A stretch of 64,000 nucleotides of DNA from Clostridiaceae bacterium AM27-36LB. Its GTDB lineage: Bacteria > Bacillota > Clostridia > Lachnospirales > Lachnospiraceae. The stretch spans positions 496,001 to 560,000 of the forward strand of contig QUJQ01000001.1 in the NCBI GenBank assembly GCA_003480725.1, written 5' to 3'. Positions 35,627 through 43,608 of the stretch are shown here, one piece after another. The notes beneath the pieces are model-generated. The model worked only from the letters and a program-made list of their open reading frames with translations. It did not search any database and was not told the origin of the DNA. The translations under genes were made by a program, and so were the position numbers. How positions within the stretch are numbered: the stretch's first letter is position 1; each line of letters begins with the position of its first letter.

Positions 35627-36253
35627 ATGCAAAAATTTGCAAGAAAAATGATGGCTGTTATCTGCATGTTGAGTCTTTCCATGGGATTATTTGGGATGAC
35701 AGTGTGTGCGGCAGAAGAAGATCAGCAGAGAGCTGTATACTATGAAGAATATAAAAAGATCGTGGAAAAAATATCTTCAGATACAGGTGTAGAACTTACT
35801 CTTTTGCCGGCAGAAGAGTTTGCAGAGGAGGACTGGAGAACCCCAGAAGAATTTGAACGGGTTATAAGAGAATTTGCAACAGCAGAGATTGTGATAGAAG
35901 ACAGTGACGATGATATCATGGATTTATTGTCTGGAGCCAGATCTGCCGTCTTAGCATCGAAGAATGTAAGTTTTGTATGGGGAAGTTCTGTAAATACTAC
36001 AATTAAGATCAAAGCAAGCTTTTCTACGCAGTACAGTTCGGGAAGACAGTATATTTCAGGTGTAAGCAGTATCAGCTCAAGTAAGGCAAGTGGCAACGGA
36101 ACATGGAAACAGTTCGGAAGTGATTATGTAATACTTGATGCTGGAAGGACAGCTCAGGTTTCAGCATCAGGTACTATCACATATGCTGGCGCGAGTACAA
36201 ATAAACTTTTAACCGTTGAATTTTATTGCAGTGCTACAGGTGGCATTTCTTAG
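35627..36253 (+). CDS. Secreted protein under BlaI-type control
   Basis: The 208-residue protein has a clear signal peptide (KMMAVICMLSLSMGLFGMTVCAA, cut before EEDQQ), then a charged helical segment (about 30-100) and a Ser/Thr-rich beta-like C-terminal half. I recognise no family. I chose ATG 35627 because AAAAGGAGG lies directly before it; the frame continues upstream to 35591. The upstream palindrome matches the operator of the adjacent repressor, so it is probably the main output of this regulatory pair. The C-terminal beta region is loosely like the outside domain of the M56 protein, which may mean a shared ligand; this is weak. Confidence 0.75.
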   Translation: MQKFARKMMAVICMLSLSMGLFGMTVCAAEEDQQRAVYYEEYKKIVEKISSDTGVELTLLPAEEFAEEDWRTPEEFERVIREFATAEIVIEDSDDDIMDLLSGARSAVLASKNVSFVWGSSVNTTIKIKASFSTQYSSGRQYISGVSSISSSKASGNGTWKQFGSDYVILDAGRTAQVSASGTITYAGASTNKLLTVEFYCSATGGIS

Positions 36254-36293
36254 GTTTTAAAAATATCACAAAGCTAAGTTGTCAGATAATATA

Positions 36294-36322
36294 TTGACAA
36301 ATCAGAAAATAATTGATATAAA
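36294..36322 (+). promoter_or_regulatory. Consensus promoter
   Basis: TTGACA (36294-36299), 17 bp and TATAAA (36317-36322) form a promoter. Transcription would start near 36329, right at the beginning of the cobalamin-riboswitch-like fold. Confidence 0.75.
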
Positions 36323-36329
36323 TAAAGAA

Positions 36330-36402
36330 AAGGAATCCAGTGGGAATCTGGAGCGGTGCATCACTGTGATAGTAATTTTTATTACTAGAGTCAGAGCCTA
36401 AA
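36330..36402 (+). promoter_or_regulatory. Compact cobalamin-riboswitch-like element
   Basis: AAGGAATCCAGTGGGAATCTGGAGCGGTGCATCACTGTGA reproduces the core order of cobalamin riboswitches: GGAA, a P3 stem TCCAG/CTGGA around TGGGAAT, then GCGGTGC and ACTGTGA. A TAGTAAT/ATTACTA stem and GAGTCAGAGCC, comparable to the B12 box, follow. It is shorter than the 8309 riboswitch and P1 is unclear, like the class II forms. A strong terminator follows at 36438. Confidence 0.55.
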
Positions 36403-36437
36403 ATAGAAATTGCAGGTAATGTTTACGCACATACATT

Positions 36438-36485
36438 AGTTTGCAGACAAGTATTATTTATTGTATTTGTCTGCAAACTTTTTTA
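36438..36485 (+). terminator. Terminator after the compact riboswitch
   Basis: AGTTTGCAGACAA (36438-36450) pairs perfectly with TTGTCTGCAAACT (36467-36479), followed by TTTTTT. It fits an attenuation step between the riboswitch-like element and the gene at 36611. Confidence 0.85.
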
Positions 36486-36610
36486 TTCTTAGAACCACAG
36501 TTATTTTTATGAGGAGGTGATACCGGTGGGCTAATTAGATGGTGGATTGCGTACTTAAAGAAAGAAGGCGAAAAAATCAGTACTTAATATTTTGAGAGAA
36601 GGAGGTACAT

Positions 36611-37339
36611 ATGAAACGGCGTTTATTTAAATCTATATTATCATTATTTCTCTGCTTATCAATGATACTGGTGCCAATAAATGCTTATGCGTCTGGTGAT
36701 ACAGGAAAATCTGTTATTGAGACACCAAGTGGAAATATTATAATAACGGAATCAGACACCATAAGAACGGCAGAAATGACTGATGCTGAAGGGAATATTA
36801 TTAAAACGATTTTTAATAAGCAAACACAAGAAGCACAAATTTATGTTAATGGAATTAAATCTAATTTCAATAATACCTCCATCAAAAAAGCACCACCTGT
36901 TAGTGCAAGTGAGAAAGTGATTGGAAATTATAAGCGCAGATCCTCTATAGATACGTATGCATATGCAACGTTAGATATAGAACAGACAATTGTATGGCAA
37001 GGGTTAGCACAGACATCGTATGTTTGAAGAGTTACTGGAATCAAGGAAGATACGTATAAGGAAATAACAACGAGAACGTATGCTATGCCAGCTGCATTTG
37101 GAGACATGATGCTCGCAATTGATGATTTGAATAATAAAGTATCAGAGGTGTTGGCGCTTGGAATCGGATTGGGACTTACTGCAGGAGTTATTTTAGGAGC
37201 AATAGAGCTTGGACTTGATGCGGCTGCTACATTGCTTGCGGCGGCAGGTACGGGAGCAGACTTGACAATGCTTTTGTACGGAGTATCAGGCATACAAGGA
37301 AAATTAGATGCTTGTGAAGTGGCTTATCAGAAATGTTAA
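36611..37339 (+). pseudogene. Secreted hydrophobic-tail protein interrupted by TGA
   Basis: The open frame starts after GGAGGTACAT with a signal peptide (SILSLFLCLSMILVPINAYA) and runs 138 codons to a TGA at 37025. The same frame then continues without another stop to 37339, giving RVTGIKEDTYKEITTRTYAMPAAFGDMM and a Gly/Ala/Leu-rich hydrophobic tail (LALGIGLGLTAGVILGAIELGLDAAATLL). The original protein was about 242 residues. One base change (for example TGG to TGA) explains the interruption. The hydrophobic tail recalls bacteriocin-like secreted proteins, but no family is certain. The riboswitch-like leader and terminator lie upstream. Confidence 0.6.
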
Positions 37340-37491
37340 TTTTAATATTTTATAATTGTATATAGTAGCAGATGCAGACATTTCCCATGGGAGTGTCTGC
37401 AATGAATTAAATGTCAACGATTGTAAATGCTTGGATGAAGTGTATCCATTGTGTTATTTGATGATTATTTGATTTTGTGAGATAACTGTAT

Positions 37492-37854
37492 ATGTTTTAT
37501 TTTATAATTATTGTAGTTATAATGATTCGTTTGTTGTGGCATATATGTAATTATTATTTAATAATAAAGCCAAAAAGAGAATATTCTATGGGTAGTGTAG
37601 TTCTTCTCTCGGGTTTTCTGTGTGCGAATTGTGTTCAAAGTAATATACAATTTTTGTTTTATACATGGACATATATGCCGAATGATTTCGACATAATAAA
37701 AATCATTTTTTACATAGCAATTATATTAGAAGCGGTACTTTCCTTATGGTATTGTAAAAGCAAGGTAAACCGGAAAGGAGCTTCATTTTCGTATTATCTC
37801 AATATTATTGGTTGTGTAATCACGGTTCTTATTTTCTTATATTTTTGTAAATAG
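37492..37854 (+). CDS. Small multi-pass membrane protein
   Basis: The 120-residue, very hydrophobic protein has four probable membrane helices (FYFIIIVVIMIRLLW, VVLLSGFLCANCV, IIKIIFYIAIILEAVLSLWY, IIGCVITVLIFLYF). No family recognised. There is no clear Shine-Dalgarno before the ATG. The gene is AT-rich and stands 152 bp after the broken secreted-protein gene. A bidirectional terminator follows directly. Its place beside a possibly bacteriocin-like gene suggests an immunity-type membrane protein, which is only a guess. Confidence 0.5.
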   Translation: MFYFIIIVVIMIRLLWHICNYYLIIKPKREYSMGSVVLLSGFLCANCVQSNIQFLFYTWTYMPNDFDIIKIIFYIAIILEAVLSLWYCKSKVNRKGASFSYYLNIIGCVITVLIFLYFCK

Positions 37855-37855
37855 T

Positions 37856-37894
37856 AAAAAACTGGGTAGTGAGAGATATGCTGCCCAGTTTTTT
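37856..37894. terminator. Bidirectional terminator
   Basis: AAAAAACTGGGTAG (37856-37869) pairs with CTGCCCAGTTTTTT (37881-37894), so it ends in a T run on both strands. Confidence 0.85.
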
Positions 37895-37911
37895 ACTTTA
37901 ATGATTCTTTT

Positions 37912-37990
37912 AAAATTATTCTTGTCTGAATAATAAATCAAGTAATTTGCGATCTTCCTCAGAACTGATGATGTATTTAGATCCAAGCAG
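37912..37990 (-). pseudogene. C-terminal fragment of an unknown protein
   Basis: On the minus strand one frame reads LGSKYIISSEEDRKLLDLLFRQE and stops. It has codon use like a real gene end but no start, and is cut at the res-like repeats near 37997. Probably a relic left by recombination here. Confidence 0.3.
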
Positions 37991-37996
37991 TGGAAT

Positions 37997-38107
37997 ATAC
38001 CATTAGAAGTAACGTTGTATAGAATACCATTAAAATTACTTGTATTAAATGTAAAATTATGGTACGTTAATATTATTAAAAGAAACAGTGGTTTGTTTTA
38101 ATGGTAT
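37997..38107. repeat. Res-like repeats upstream of the serine recombinase
   Basis: ATACCATTAAAA occurs at 38024-38035 and inverted at 38096-38107 (perfect 12 of 12). A near copy, ATACCATTAGAA, is at 37997-38008. The cluster ends 60 bp before the serine recombinase start, as expected for its own crossover or accessory sites. Confidence 0.5.
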
Positions 38108-38166
38108 CATATGAATCTATAACATATTACAGATCATTTTAGGGATGAGAATGGAGTAGTTGCAGT

Positions 38167-38910
38167 ATGGGAAAGCTATATGGGTACTGTCGAATAAGTA
38201 CAAGAAACCAGAGTATCGAGCGGCAGGTGAGAAATATTTTAAGAGTCTATCCGGAAGCTATAATTATAAAGGAGATTTATACGGGTACCAGTTTTGATAG
38301 ACCTGAATGGAACAAGTTAATGCGGACTATACAGGATGATGATGGAATCGTATTTGATGAGGTATCTCGTATGGGTCGAAACGCTGCGGAAGGTTTTGAT
38401 ATATATAAAGATATGTTTGAACGGGGAATCAATTTAATATATCTTAAGGAATCACATATCAATACGGAAAGCTATAGGGAATCGATGCAAAGCGTTATTG
38501 ACATGGAAATTCAGTCCGGGGATCCTGATGCGGATGAACTGGTCAATTCGATTGTAAAAGCTGTAAAACGCTTTGCGCTGAGCAAAGTTGAGAAAGATAT
38601 ATACCGTGCCTTTGAGCAAGCCGAAAAAGAAGTCGATTATTTACATCGGCGTACAAAAGAAGGTATTGAAATGGCTCGGCTCAATGGAAAGCAGATCGGG
38701 CTGAAAAAGGGGACTAAGCTTGTGACTCGGAAATCAATTGAGGCTAAACGAGCGATTCAGAAATACAATAAGACATTTGGCGGTCCTCTTAACAATATTG
38801 AAACGATAAGGCAGATTGGGATATCTGAAACTACATTTTACAAATATCGGAAGGAGATTATAGAGGAATTGCTCGTGAAGCAAGAGGGTGCTCAAAAGGA
38901 TTCATGTTGA
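38167..38910 (+). CDS. Small serine recombinase (resolvase/invertase family)
   Basis: The 247-residue protein has the catalytic N-terminal domain with the nucleophile Ser11 in YGYCRISTRNQ. The expected YTGTSFDRPEWNKLM and VFDEVSRMGRNAAEGFDIYKDMFERGINLIYL blocks follow. The C-terminal half has a helical linker and a HTH-like end (ETIRQIGISETTFYKYRKEI). It is somewhat longer than Tn3 resolvases because of an insertion after the E-helix region. No transposase accompanies it. The repeats just upstream could be its target, so it may resolve or invert local DNA, or be a solo remnant of a plasmid or phage. Confidence 0.88.
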   Translation: MGKLYGYCRISTRNQSIERQVRNILRVYPEAIIIKEIYTGTSFDRPEWNKLMRTIQDDDGIVFDEVSRMGRNAAEGFDIYKDMFERGINLIYLKESHINTESYRESMQSVIDMEIQSGDPDADELVNSIVKAVKRFALSKVEKDIYRAFEQAEKEVDYLHRRTKEGIEMARLNGKQIGLKKGTKLVTRKSIEAKRAIQKYNKTFGGPLNNIETIRQIGISETTFYKYRKEIIEELLVKQEGAQKDSC

Positions 38911-39108
38911 TACAATTGGAGCATCGTCAGTATGTATATTACAGTATCATCCAATTTTCAATAAATGCATACGTGTTTATATTATTGTTGTATTCGGAAA
39001 AAACAATAATAGGAAACTTTTTCTGATTTTTCCCAAAAATAAGGAAGTGCCATTTAATCACCTATTTCAGTGAATTTATGACACTTCCGTATTATGGGAA
39101 TAGATTAC

Positions 39109-39210
39109 TTATACTGATATATCCCAGTAGCGGTTGAGAACTATCCGGGCTTCGTCATCAGATAAAGAAAAGGCATGTTTAAGTTCATTCAGAGCTGCTT
39201 CCTTAGACAT
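39109..39210 (-). pseudogene. Short C-terminal gene remnant
   Basis: On the minus strand MSKEAALNELKHAFSLSDDEARIVLNRYWDISV is encoded; the same frame continues upstream (RLCQRFH) to the exact point where TnpB similarity begins. The parent gene appears cut by the TnpB insertion. Family not recognised. The rest of 38911-39236 holds only a GGAAGTG/CACTTCC hairpin near 39041-39088. Confidence 0.35.
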
Positions 39211-39236
39211 ATGGAATCGCTGACATAATCGAATAT

Positions 39237-40085
39237 TTGCAATTCCGGGCTTACCCAAACAAAGAACAACAAAACCTCATAAATCGTACCCTCGGATGTA
39301 GTCGTATGATCTACAATAAAGGGCTGTCCATGCGGAATATTGCCTATGCCGCCGGTGACAAGATCGGTTACAACCAAACTTCCTCAATGCTGACGGAACT
39401 CAAAAAGCAGGAGGACTATGCCTTCCTGAAAGAAGTAGATTCCATTGCCCTGCAGCAATCCCTTCGTGACCTGGACCGTGGTTTCAAAAACTTCTTTGCC
39501 AAACGTGCAGCACATCCACGGTTTAAGAGTAAACATGATCATCATCAGTCCTACCGGACTATGAATCAGAGCAACAATATCAGGATCACTGGCCGGTATA
39601 TCAAACTTCCGAAACTCGGATATATAAAGATCCGTCAGTCCATGGAAATCGGTCATATTAACCATGTCACCATCGAACGAACACCAACAGGAAAATATTT
39701 TGTCATCCTCAATGTGGATTTCGACCCGGAACTCCGACCAAATGCTGGTGGAAAGATCGGCATTGATGTCGGCATTAAAGCATTCTACTCCGATAGCAAC
39801 GGCAATACGGTCTCCAATCCAAAGTATCTGGAGAAATCAGCCAGAAAACTTATCCGGGAACAGCGGAAGGCTTGTGCTGATCACAAGAAGGCAGAATCTG
39901 ATCATGCAAAGGAGCTGGCACACTGCAAGAGCGAACTGCAGTTGGCCCATGAAAAAGCGATTCTTGAACTTGAACAAAAATACCAGGCCACCATCCAGAA
40001 GTTGAAAGAAGAAAAACAGGCTGAGATCGATAAATATCAGCAAAAATACTTTGACCTTCTGGAAAAAACATCTTCTAAAAAATAA
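39237..40085 (+). pseudogene. Truncated TnpB fused to a coiled coil
   Basis: Residues 1-210 are IS200/IS605-type TnpB: FRAYPNKEQQNLINRTLGCSRMIYNKGL, SLRDLDRGFKNFFAKRAAHPRFKSK, and the first RuvC block GKIGIDVGIKAFYSDSNG with its catalytic Asp. After KSARKLIREQR, where the zinc finger and the other two catalytic residues should follow, it switches in frame to about 70 residues of coiled coil (KSELQLAHEKAILELEQKYQATIQKLKEEK). There is no ATG or ribosome binding site at the front; only TTG 39237 is available, after an upstream in-frame stop. A nuclease is impossible. It may be a chance fusion or a TnpB-derived DNA-binding protein. Confidence 0.75.
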
Positions 40086-40159
40086 CAATATCTGAGCAGA
40101 AACTTAAAGGTTCTCGAAACACAAGAGACCAACATTACACGAAAGGAGCCCCCTTCATT

Positions 40160-40657
40160 ATGAATCCTATTGATCACCGCGTAAGCATACGAAAATACCA
40201 GGAGCGACCTGTTGAAAATGAGAAGATCCTTCAGATCTTAAAGGCTGGCATGCAGGCCCCCAGTGCCTGTAATCAGCAGCCATGGGAATTCTATGTCGTA
40301 ACAGATAAAGAGAAAATCGGACTCTTATCGCAAACCACTCCTTATGCTGGATGTGCTGCAGGTGCCCCGGTAGTAATCATTCCTGTATACAGAACAGAAT
40401 CCCTTCCGGCTCCTTCGATGATACTGATTGATATGGGGCTTTCATTGGAAAATATCTGGCTGGAGACAGATGCTCTGGGGCTTGGTGGTGTTTGTATCGG
40501 TATTTCCCCTGTTCCAGAGTTTATGGAACCTGTTTGCAGAATCTTACAACTTCCTGATAATCTGAAACCGTTTTGCTTATTTCCCCTTGGATATCCATCG
40601 GAAGAAAGACCGCAGCAAGACCGGTTTGAACTGAATCGCATCCACTTTGTTGAGTGA
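40160..40657 (+). CDS. Nitroreductase family protein
   Basis: The 165-residue FMN-dependent nitroreductase starts MNPIDHRVSIRKYQERPVENEKI, with the usual R-x-S-x-R-x-Y motif. APSACNQQPWEFYVV is the FMN-binding block and PFCLFPLGYPSEERPQQDRF the C-terminal one. AAAGGAGCC precedes the ATG. Compared with the gene at 710 it is of a different subgroup (PSACNQQPW rather than PTGGGHQSP). A GTG start for the next gene overlaps its stop, and it heads a three-gene run with an AAA ATPase and an ADP-ribosylglycohydrolase. Substrate unknown. Confidence 0.88.
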   Translation: MNPIDHRVSIRKYQERPVENEKILQILKAGMQAPSACNQQPWEFYVVTDKEKIGLLSQTTPYAGCAAGAPVVIIPVYRTESLPAPSMILIDMGLSLENIWLETDALGLGGVCIGISPVPEFMEPVCRILQLPDNLKPFCLFPLGYPSEERPQQDRFELNRIHFVE

Positions 40658-40713
40658 TTTGCAAATCATACGGCATCTTAAAGCTTGATACCTCTGTAAA
40701 GGAGAGCATATCT

Positions 40714-41526
40714 GTGATATATTTGAGTTCTTTTAAACTCAGTGATAAAAAAGTAAATAATCCTAACATCTACCCTTATAATGTGTTTCGAGACAAATAT
40801 ATCGATCCTTTTGTATTTTCTCCTATCACAGTTTTGTATGGCAACAATGGTTCTGGTAAGTCAACACTTTTGAACATTATAGCAAATTGTCTTAAGATCA
40901 AAGGGAAAGAGTACGCCACAAGTAATTCTTATGGCATCGTAGACTATTGTGGTTCATTTTCGGCCGAATGCCTTTATAGCCTCGGTGAAGACGATGACGG
41001 TAGACAGTTCAAAATTCCTGAGAATAGCCGCTATATCAAAAGCGAAGACATCTTATATGAGATAAAGAAAATCCAGCAAAAGCAGATCCTGTCAGAAGGC
41101 ATGGAATACGATTATGTAAAAAAGGGGATGTCTCTAACAGACGCGAGGAAGTATCTGGCTTCAAGAGAAGGCAGCAAACAGGAATCCTACATCCTTTTTG
41201 CCCAGGAAAAGTACTCAAATGGAGAGACGTCTCTTCATTATTTTAAAGAATATTTACAGCCAGATGCCTTATACTTATTGGATGAACCAGAAGTATCCCT
41301 TTCGCCAGCGAATCAGGTTCTTCTGGCAGAAGAGATCAATAAACTGGCACGATTATTGCAATGCCAGTTTATCATCGCCACACATTCCCCTTTTATGCTT
41401 GGAACTCTACATGCAAAAATATATAATCTCGATACGAAAGATTATGAAGTGGCCAAATGGAGCGATCTGGATAATGTGCGCTATTTTTATGATTTCTTCA
41501 AGAAACATGAAAATGAATTCACATAG
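40714..41526 (+). CDS. AAA/ABC-type ATPase (AAA23-like)
   Basis: The 270-residue soluble ATPase has Walker A YGNNGSGKSTLLN and Walker B ALYLLDEPEVSLSPANQ. It also has the H-switch THSPFMLG and a C-terminal YNLDTKDYEVAKW block. It lacks membrane partners and belongs to the predicted single ATPases of the SMC/AAA23 type. I chose GTG 40714 because AAAGGAGAG lies directly upstream; a GTG at 40654 overlapping the nitroreductase stop is the alternative. These ATPases occur as stand-alone proteins and in defence systems. Here it lies between a nitroreductase and an ADP-ribosylglycohydrolase. Confidence 0.82.
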   Translation: MIYLSSFKLSDKKVNNPNIYPYNVFRDKYIDPFVFSPITVLYGNNGSGKSTLLNIIANCLKIKGKEYATSNSYGIVDYCGSFSAECLYSLGEDDDGRQFKIPENSRYIKSEDILYEIKKIQQKQILSEGMEYDYVKKGMSLTDARKYLASREGSKQESYILFAQEKYSNGETSLHYFKEYLQPDALYLLDEPEVSLSPANQVLLAEEINKLARLLQCQFIIATHSPFMLGTLHAKIYNLDTKDYEVAKWSDLDNVRYFYDFFKKHENEFT

Positions 41527-41593
41527 CTTTTCAGCTATACAATATATACTGCCGCTTGTAAATATACAGAAGTGAGACAGGAGATGTATTTTA

Positions 41594-42547
41594 ATGGTAC
41601 AAAACATTTGGAAAGATGGAGTATTCGGTCTTATAGTCGGTGATGCACTTGGGGTTCCTGTTGAATTTTCCAGCAGAGAAGAGTGCGAGCATAATCCTGT
41701 GATCGGGATGCGCGCTTATGGAACGCATAATCAGCCGGCCGGCACCTGGTCAGACGATAGCAGTATGACACTCGCTACATTGGACAGTATCAAACAAAAA
41801 GGCAAAATCGATTATAAGGATTTAATGGACAAATTCACAGGATGGTGTCTATATGCGGATTATACACCATTCCAAGAGGTATTTGATATTGGAGTTGCAA
41901 CTTCCAGAGCAATCATTCAATACGGAAAAGGAACTGACCCTATTGACTGTGGAGGTAAAACAGAATGGGATAATGGAAACGGATCTCTTATGAGAATCCT
42001 TCCCGTCTGTTTGTATCTATACAACCGTCAGAAAATGATATGTACTTCAGAAAATGAAAGTATATACCTGATCCATAATGTTTCCGCCCTTACACATGCA
42101 CATCTTCGCAGTCAGATTGCCTGCGGCATTTACTATTTTATGGTAAAATCAGTTCTTTCTAGAGAAGGAGATCTGCTTGCAAAACTTCAGTGGGGAATTG
42201 ACGCAGCTTGTCAGTATTACCGAAGCGACCTTAACAACTATAAAGAGCTGGGGTATTTTTCCAGATTATTTGATTTGAACGCATTCAGACAGCTTTCAGA
42301 AGACCAGATCAAAAGCAGCGGATACGTAGTTGATACATTAGAAGCTGTGACCTGGTGTTTGATAACTACAACATCATATAAAGAAGCCGTACTGCAGGCA
42401 GTGAATCTTGGAGACGATACAGACACTGTAGGCGCTATAACCGGAAGCCTGGCTGGATTGTATTATGGCTATGATGAAATTCCAGAACAGTGGATCAAAA
42501 CATTGCAAAGATTGGAGTGGATAGAACAATTATTATGCTATGATTAA
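41594..42547 (+). CDS. ADP-ribosylglycohydrolase
   Basis: The 317-residue protein is of the DraG/ARH family, which removes ADP-ribose from proteins or nucleic acids using two magnesium ions. The first block is DGVFGLIVGDALGVPVEF, followed by GTWSDDSSMTLAT with metal-binding Asp residues. The C-terminal QAVNLGDDTDTVGAITGSLAGLYYG carries the rest of the metal site. All key residues are present. It is the last gene of the run starting at 40160, with a 67-bp gap after the ATPase. The ADP-ribosylated target is unknown; no ADP-ribosyltransferase is in the window. Confidence 0.92.
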   Translation: MVQNIWKDGVFGLIVGDALGVPVEFSSREECEHNPVIGMRAYGTHNQPAGTWSDDSSMTLATLDSIKQKGKIDYKDLMDKFTGWCLYADYTPFQEVFDIGVATSRAIIQYGKGTDPIDCGGKTEWDNGNGSLMRILPVCLYLYNRQKMICTSENESIYLIHNVSALTHAHLRSQIACGIYYFMVKSVLSREGDLLAKLQWGIDAACQYYRSDLNNYKELGYFSRLFDLNAFRQLSEDQIKSSGYVVDTLEAVTWCLITTTSYKEAVLQAVNLGDDTDTVGAITGSLAGLYYGYDEIPEQWIKTLQRLEWIEQLLCYD

Positions 42548-42677
42548 GAATCAGCTTAACAAATCGGTATTTGTGAAACTGCCTTATTTATTTTTGTAGG
42601 AGATATGACGATATACTATATATAATAATGATTTGGTTTTAAACAGAGTTTTAGTTTATTTACAAGGAGGTTTTTGT

Positions 42678-43310
42678 ATGTCGATGAATATTAGTGGATT
42701 AGGTAATGCCTATAGTGGTGTCAATACTAATAGCAAACAATATAAGGCTTTGAAAGAAAAAGGCTGGTTAGAAGGAGTAATTCAGAACGAAGCTATGATG
42801 TCTCCAGAAGAAAAAATGATATATGAAATATTTGGCGGAAGGGATACTATTGTTAATAATTTGATGAAACAATTTGATTCCGATGGGGATTTACTGAATG
42901 CAAATGGAGTGGCAGGAATGGATGTTACTGGCAAAGGTACATCGTGGCAGAAACTCACAAATGTATCTGAGGAATATCGTCAAAAAATGTTTGATAATGT
43001 AAAGAAAGAATTTATTCAAGAAAATGGTGTTTCAAATGGTGATACAACTAAGCGTTCAGATATTTTCAAAGATTATCAATTAAGTGTGAATAAAGATAAA
43101 CGTTTAAGTGGTACATGGACTTTAGAACAATATGAAGGACAGTATAGATCCGCTATGTATGCAGCAGTGAAAGCAGCTAATCCAAATTGGAAACCGGGAC
43201 AAAAATTTGATACAAGTATTCTTGATAATGTCACAAGAGAATCAGTGGAAGCGACACTTGTCAAAAATGGTAATAGGCTAGTTCGTAATTCTATTGATGT
43301 ATCAGTATAG
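42678..43310 (+). CDS. DUF3879-like hypothetical protein
   Basis: The 210-residue protein starts MSMNISGLGNAYSGVN, with no signal peptide, and is polar throughout. The opening resembles small DUF3879/DUF4885-type proteins of Firmicutes, but I am not certain. CAAGGAGGTTTTTG precedes ATG 42678. It contains DSDGDLLNANGVAGMD, a calcium-loop-like stretch. It stands alone after the ADP-ribosylglycohydrolase and just before the mobile-DNA region. Role unknown. Confidence 0.55.
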   Translation: MSMNISGLGNAYSGVNTNSKQYKALKEKGWLEGVIQNEAMMSPEEKMIYEIFGGRDTIVNNLMKQFDSDGDLLNANGVAGMDVTGKGTSWQKLTNVSEEYRQKMFDNVKKEFIQENGVSNGDTTKRSDIFKDYQLSVNKDKRLSGTWTLEQYEGQYRSAMYAAVKAANPNWKPGQKFDTSILDNVTRESVEATLVKNGNRLVRNSIDVSV

Positions 43311-43346
43311 AATACAACAACTTCCAGTTTGTCGAAGTGATAAAAG

Positions 43347-43520
43347 CCCTTTAGGAACTAAAGGGCGCACTTCTATACTCTCTGTCGAGAGTAGTGCGTC
43401 CTGCGGAGCTTCATTCTCCGTCAGCAGAAGAAAACTGCATGACCGAGAATGTTGCGTCACTTCGTTCCGTCAAGGTGGCTACACCCCCTTGCGCCGCTAA
43501 AGCGGCTATCCCCTGTGGAC
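43347..43520 (+). ncRNA. Structured noncoding mobile-element motif, copy A
   Basis: Order of parts: a CCCTTTAG/CTAAAGGG hairpin; GCGCAC...GTGCG enclosing an ACTCTC/GAGAGT stem; CCTGCGGAGC; then ACCCCCTTGCGCCGCTAAAG and CGGCTATCCCCTGTG with a GCCGC/GCGGC stem. The same order recurs at 52437 with different but compensating stem bases. Function unknown. No protein is likely here. Confidence 0.6.
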
Positions 43521-43608
43521 TTGCCGTCCGCAAACGGTTTTGACAAACCGTTCGCCGCCAGCAAGTTTGAAAATCAAGAATCTTAATTTGATAAAGGAGT
43601 GTGATTCT

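Noticed and set aside
36525..36587. Short frame reading GGLIRWWIAYLKKEGEKIST between the terminator and the 36611 gene, after GAGGAGG
   Set aside because: Looks peptide-like and has a good ribosome binding site nearby, but no ATG, GTG or TTG in frame; perhaps a decayed small peptide gene.
37025..37027. In-frame TGA considered as selenocysteine or recoded tryptophan
   Set aside because: No SECIS-like hairpin is evident directly after it, other genes here use TGA as a normal stop, and the protein is not a known selenoprotein; a nonsense mutation is simpler.
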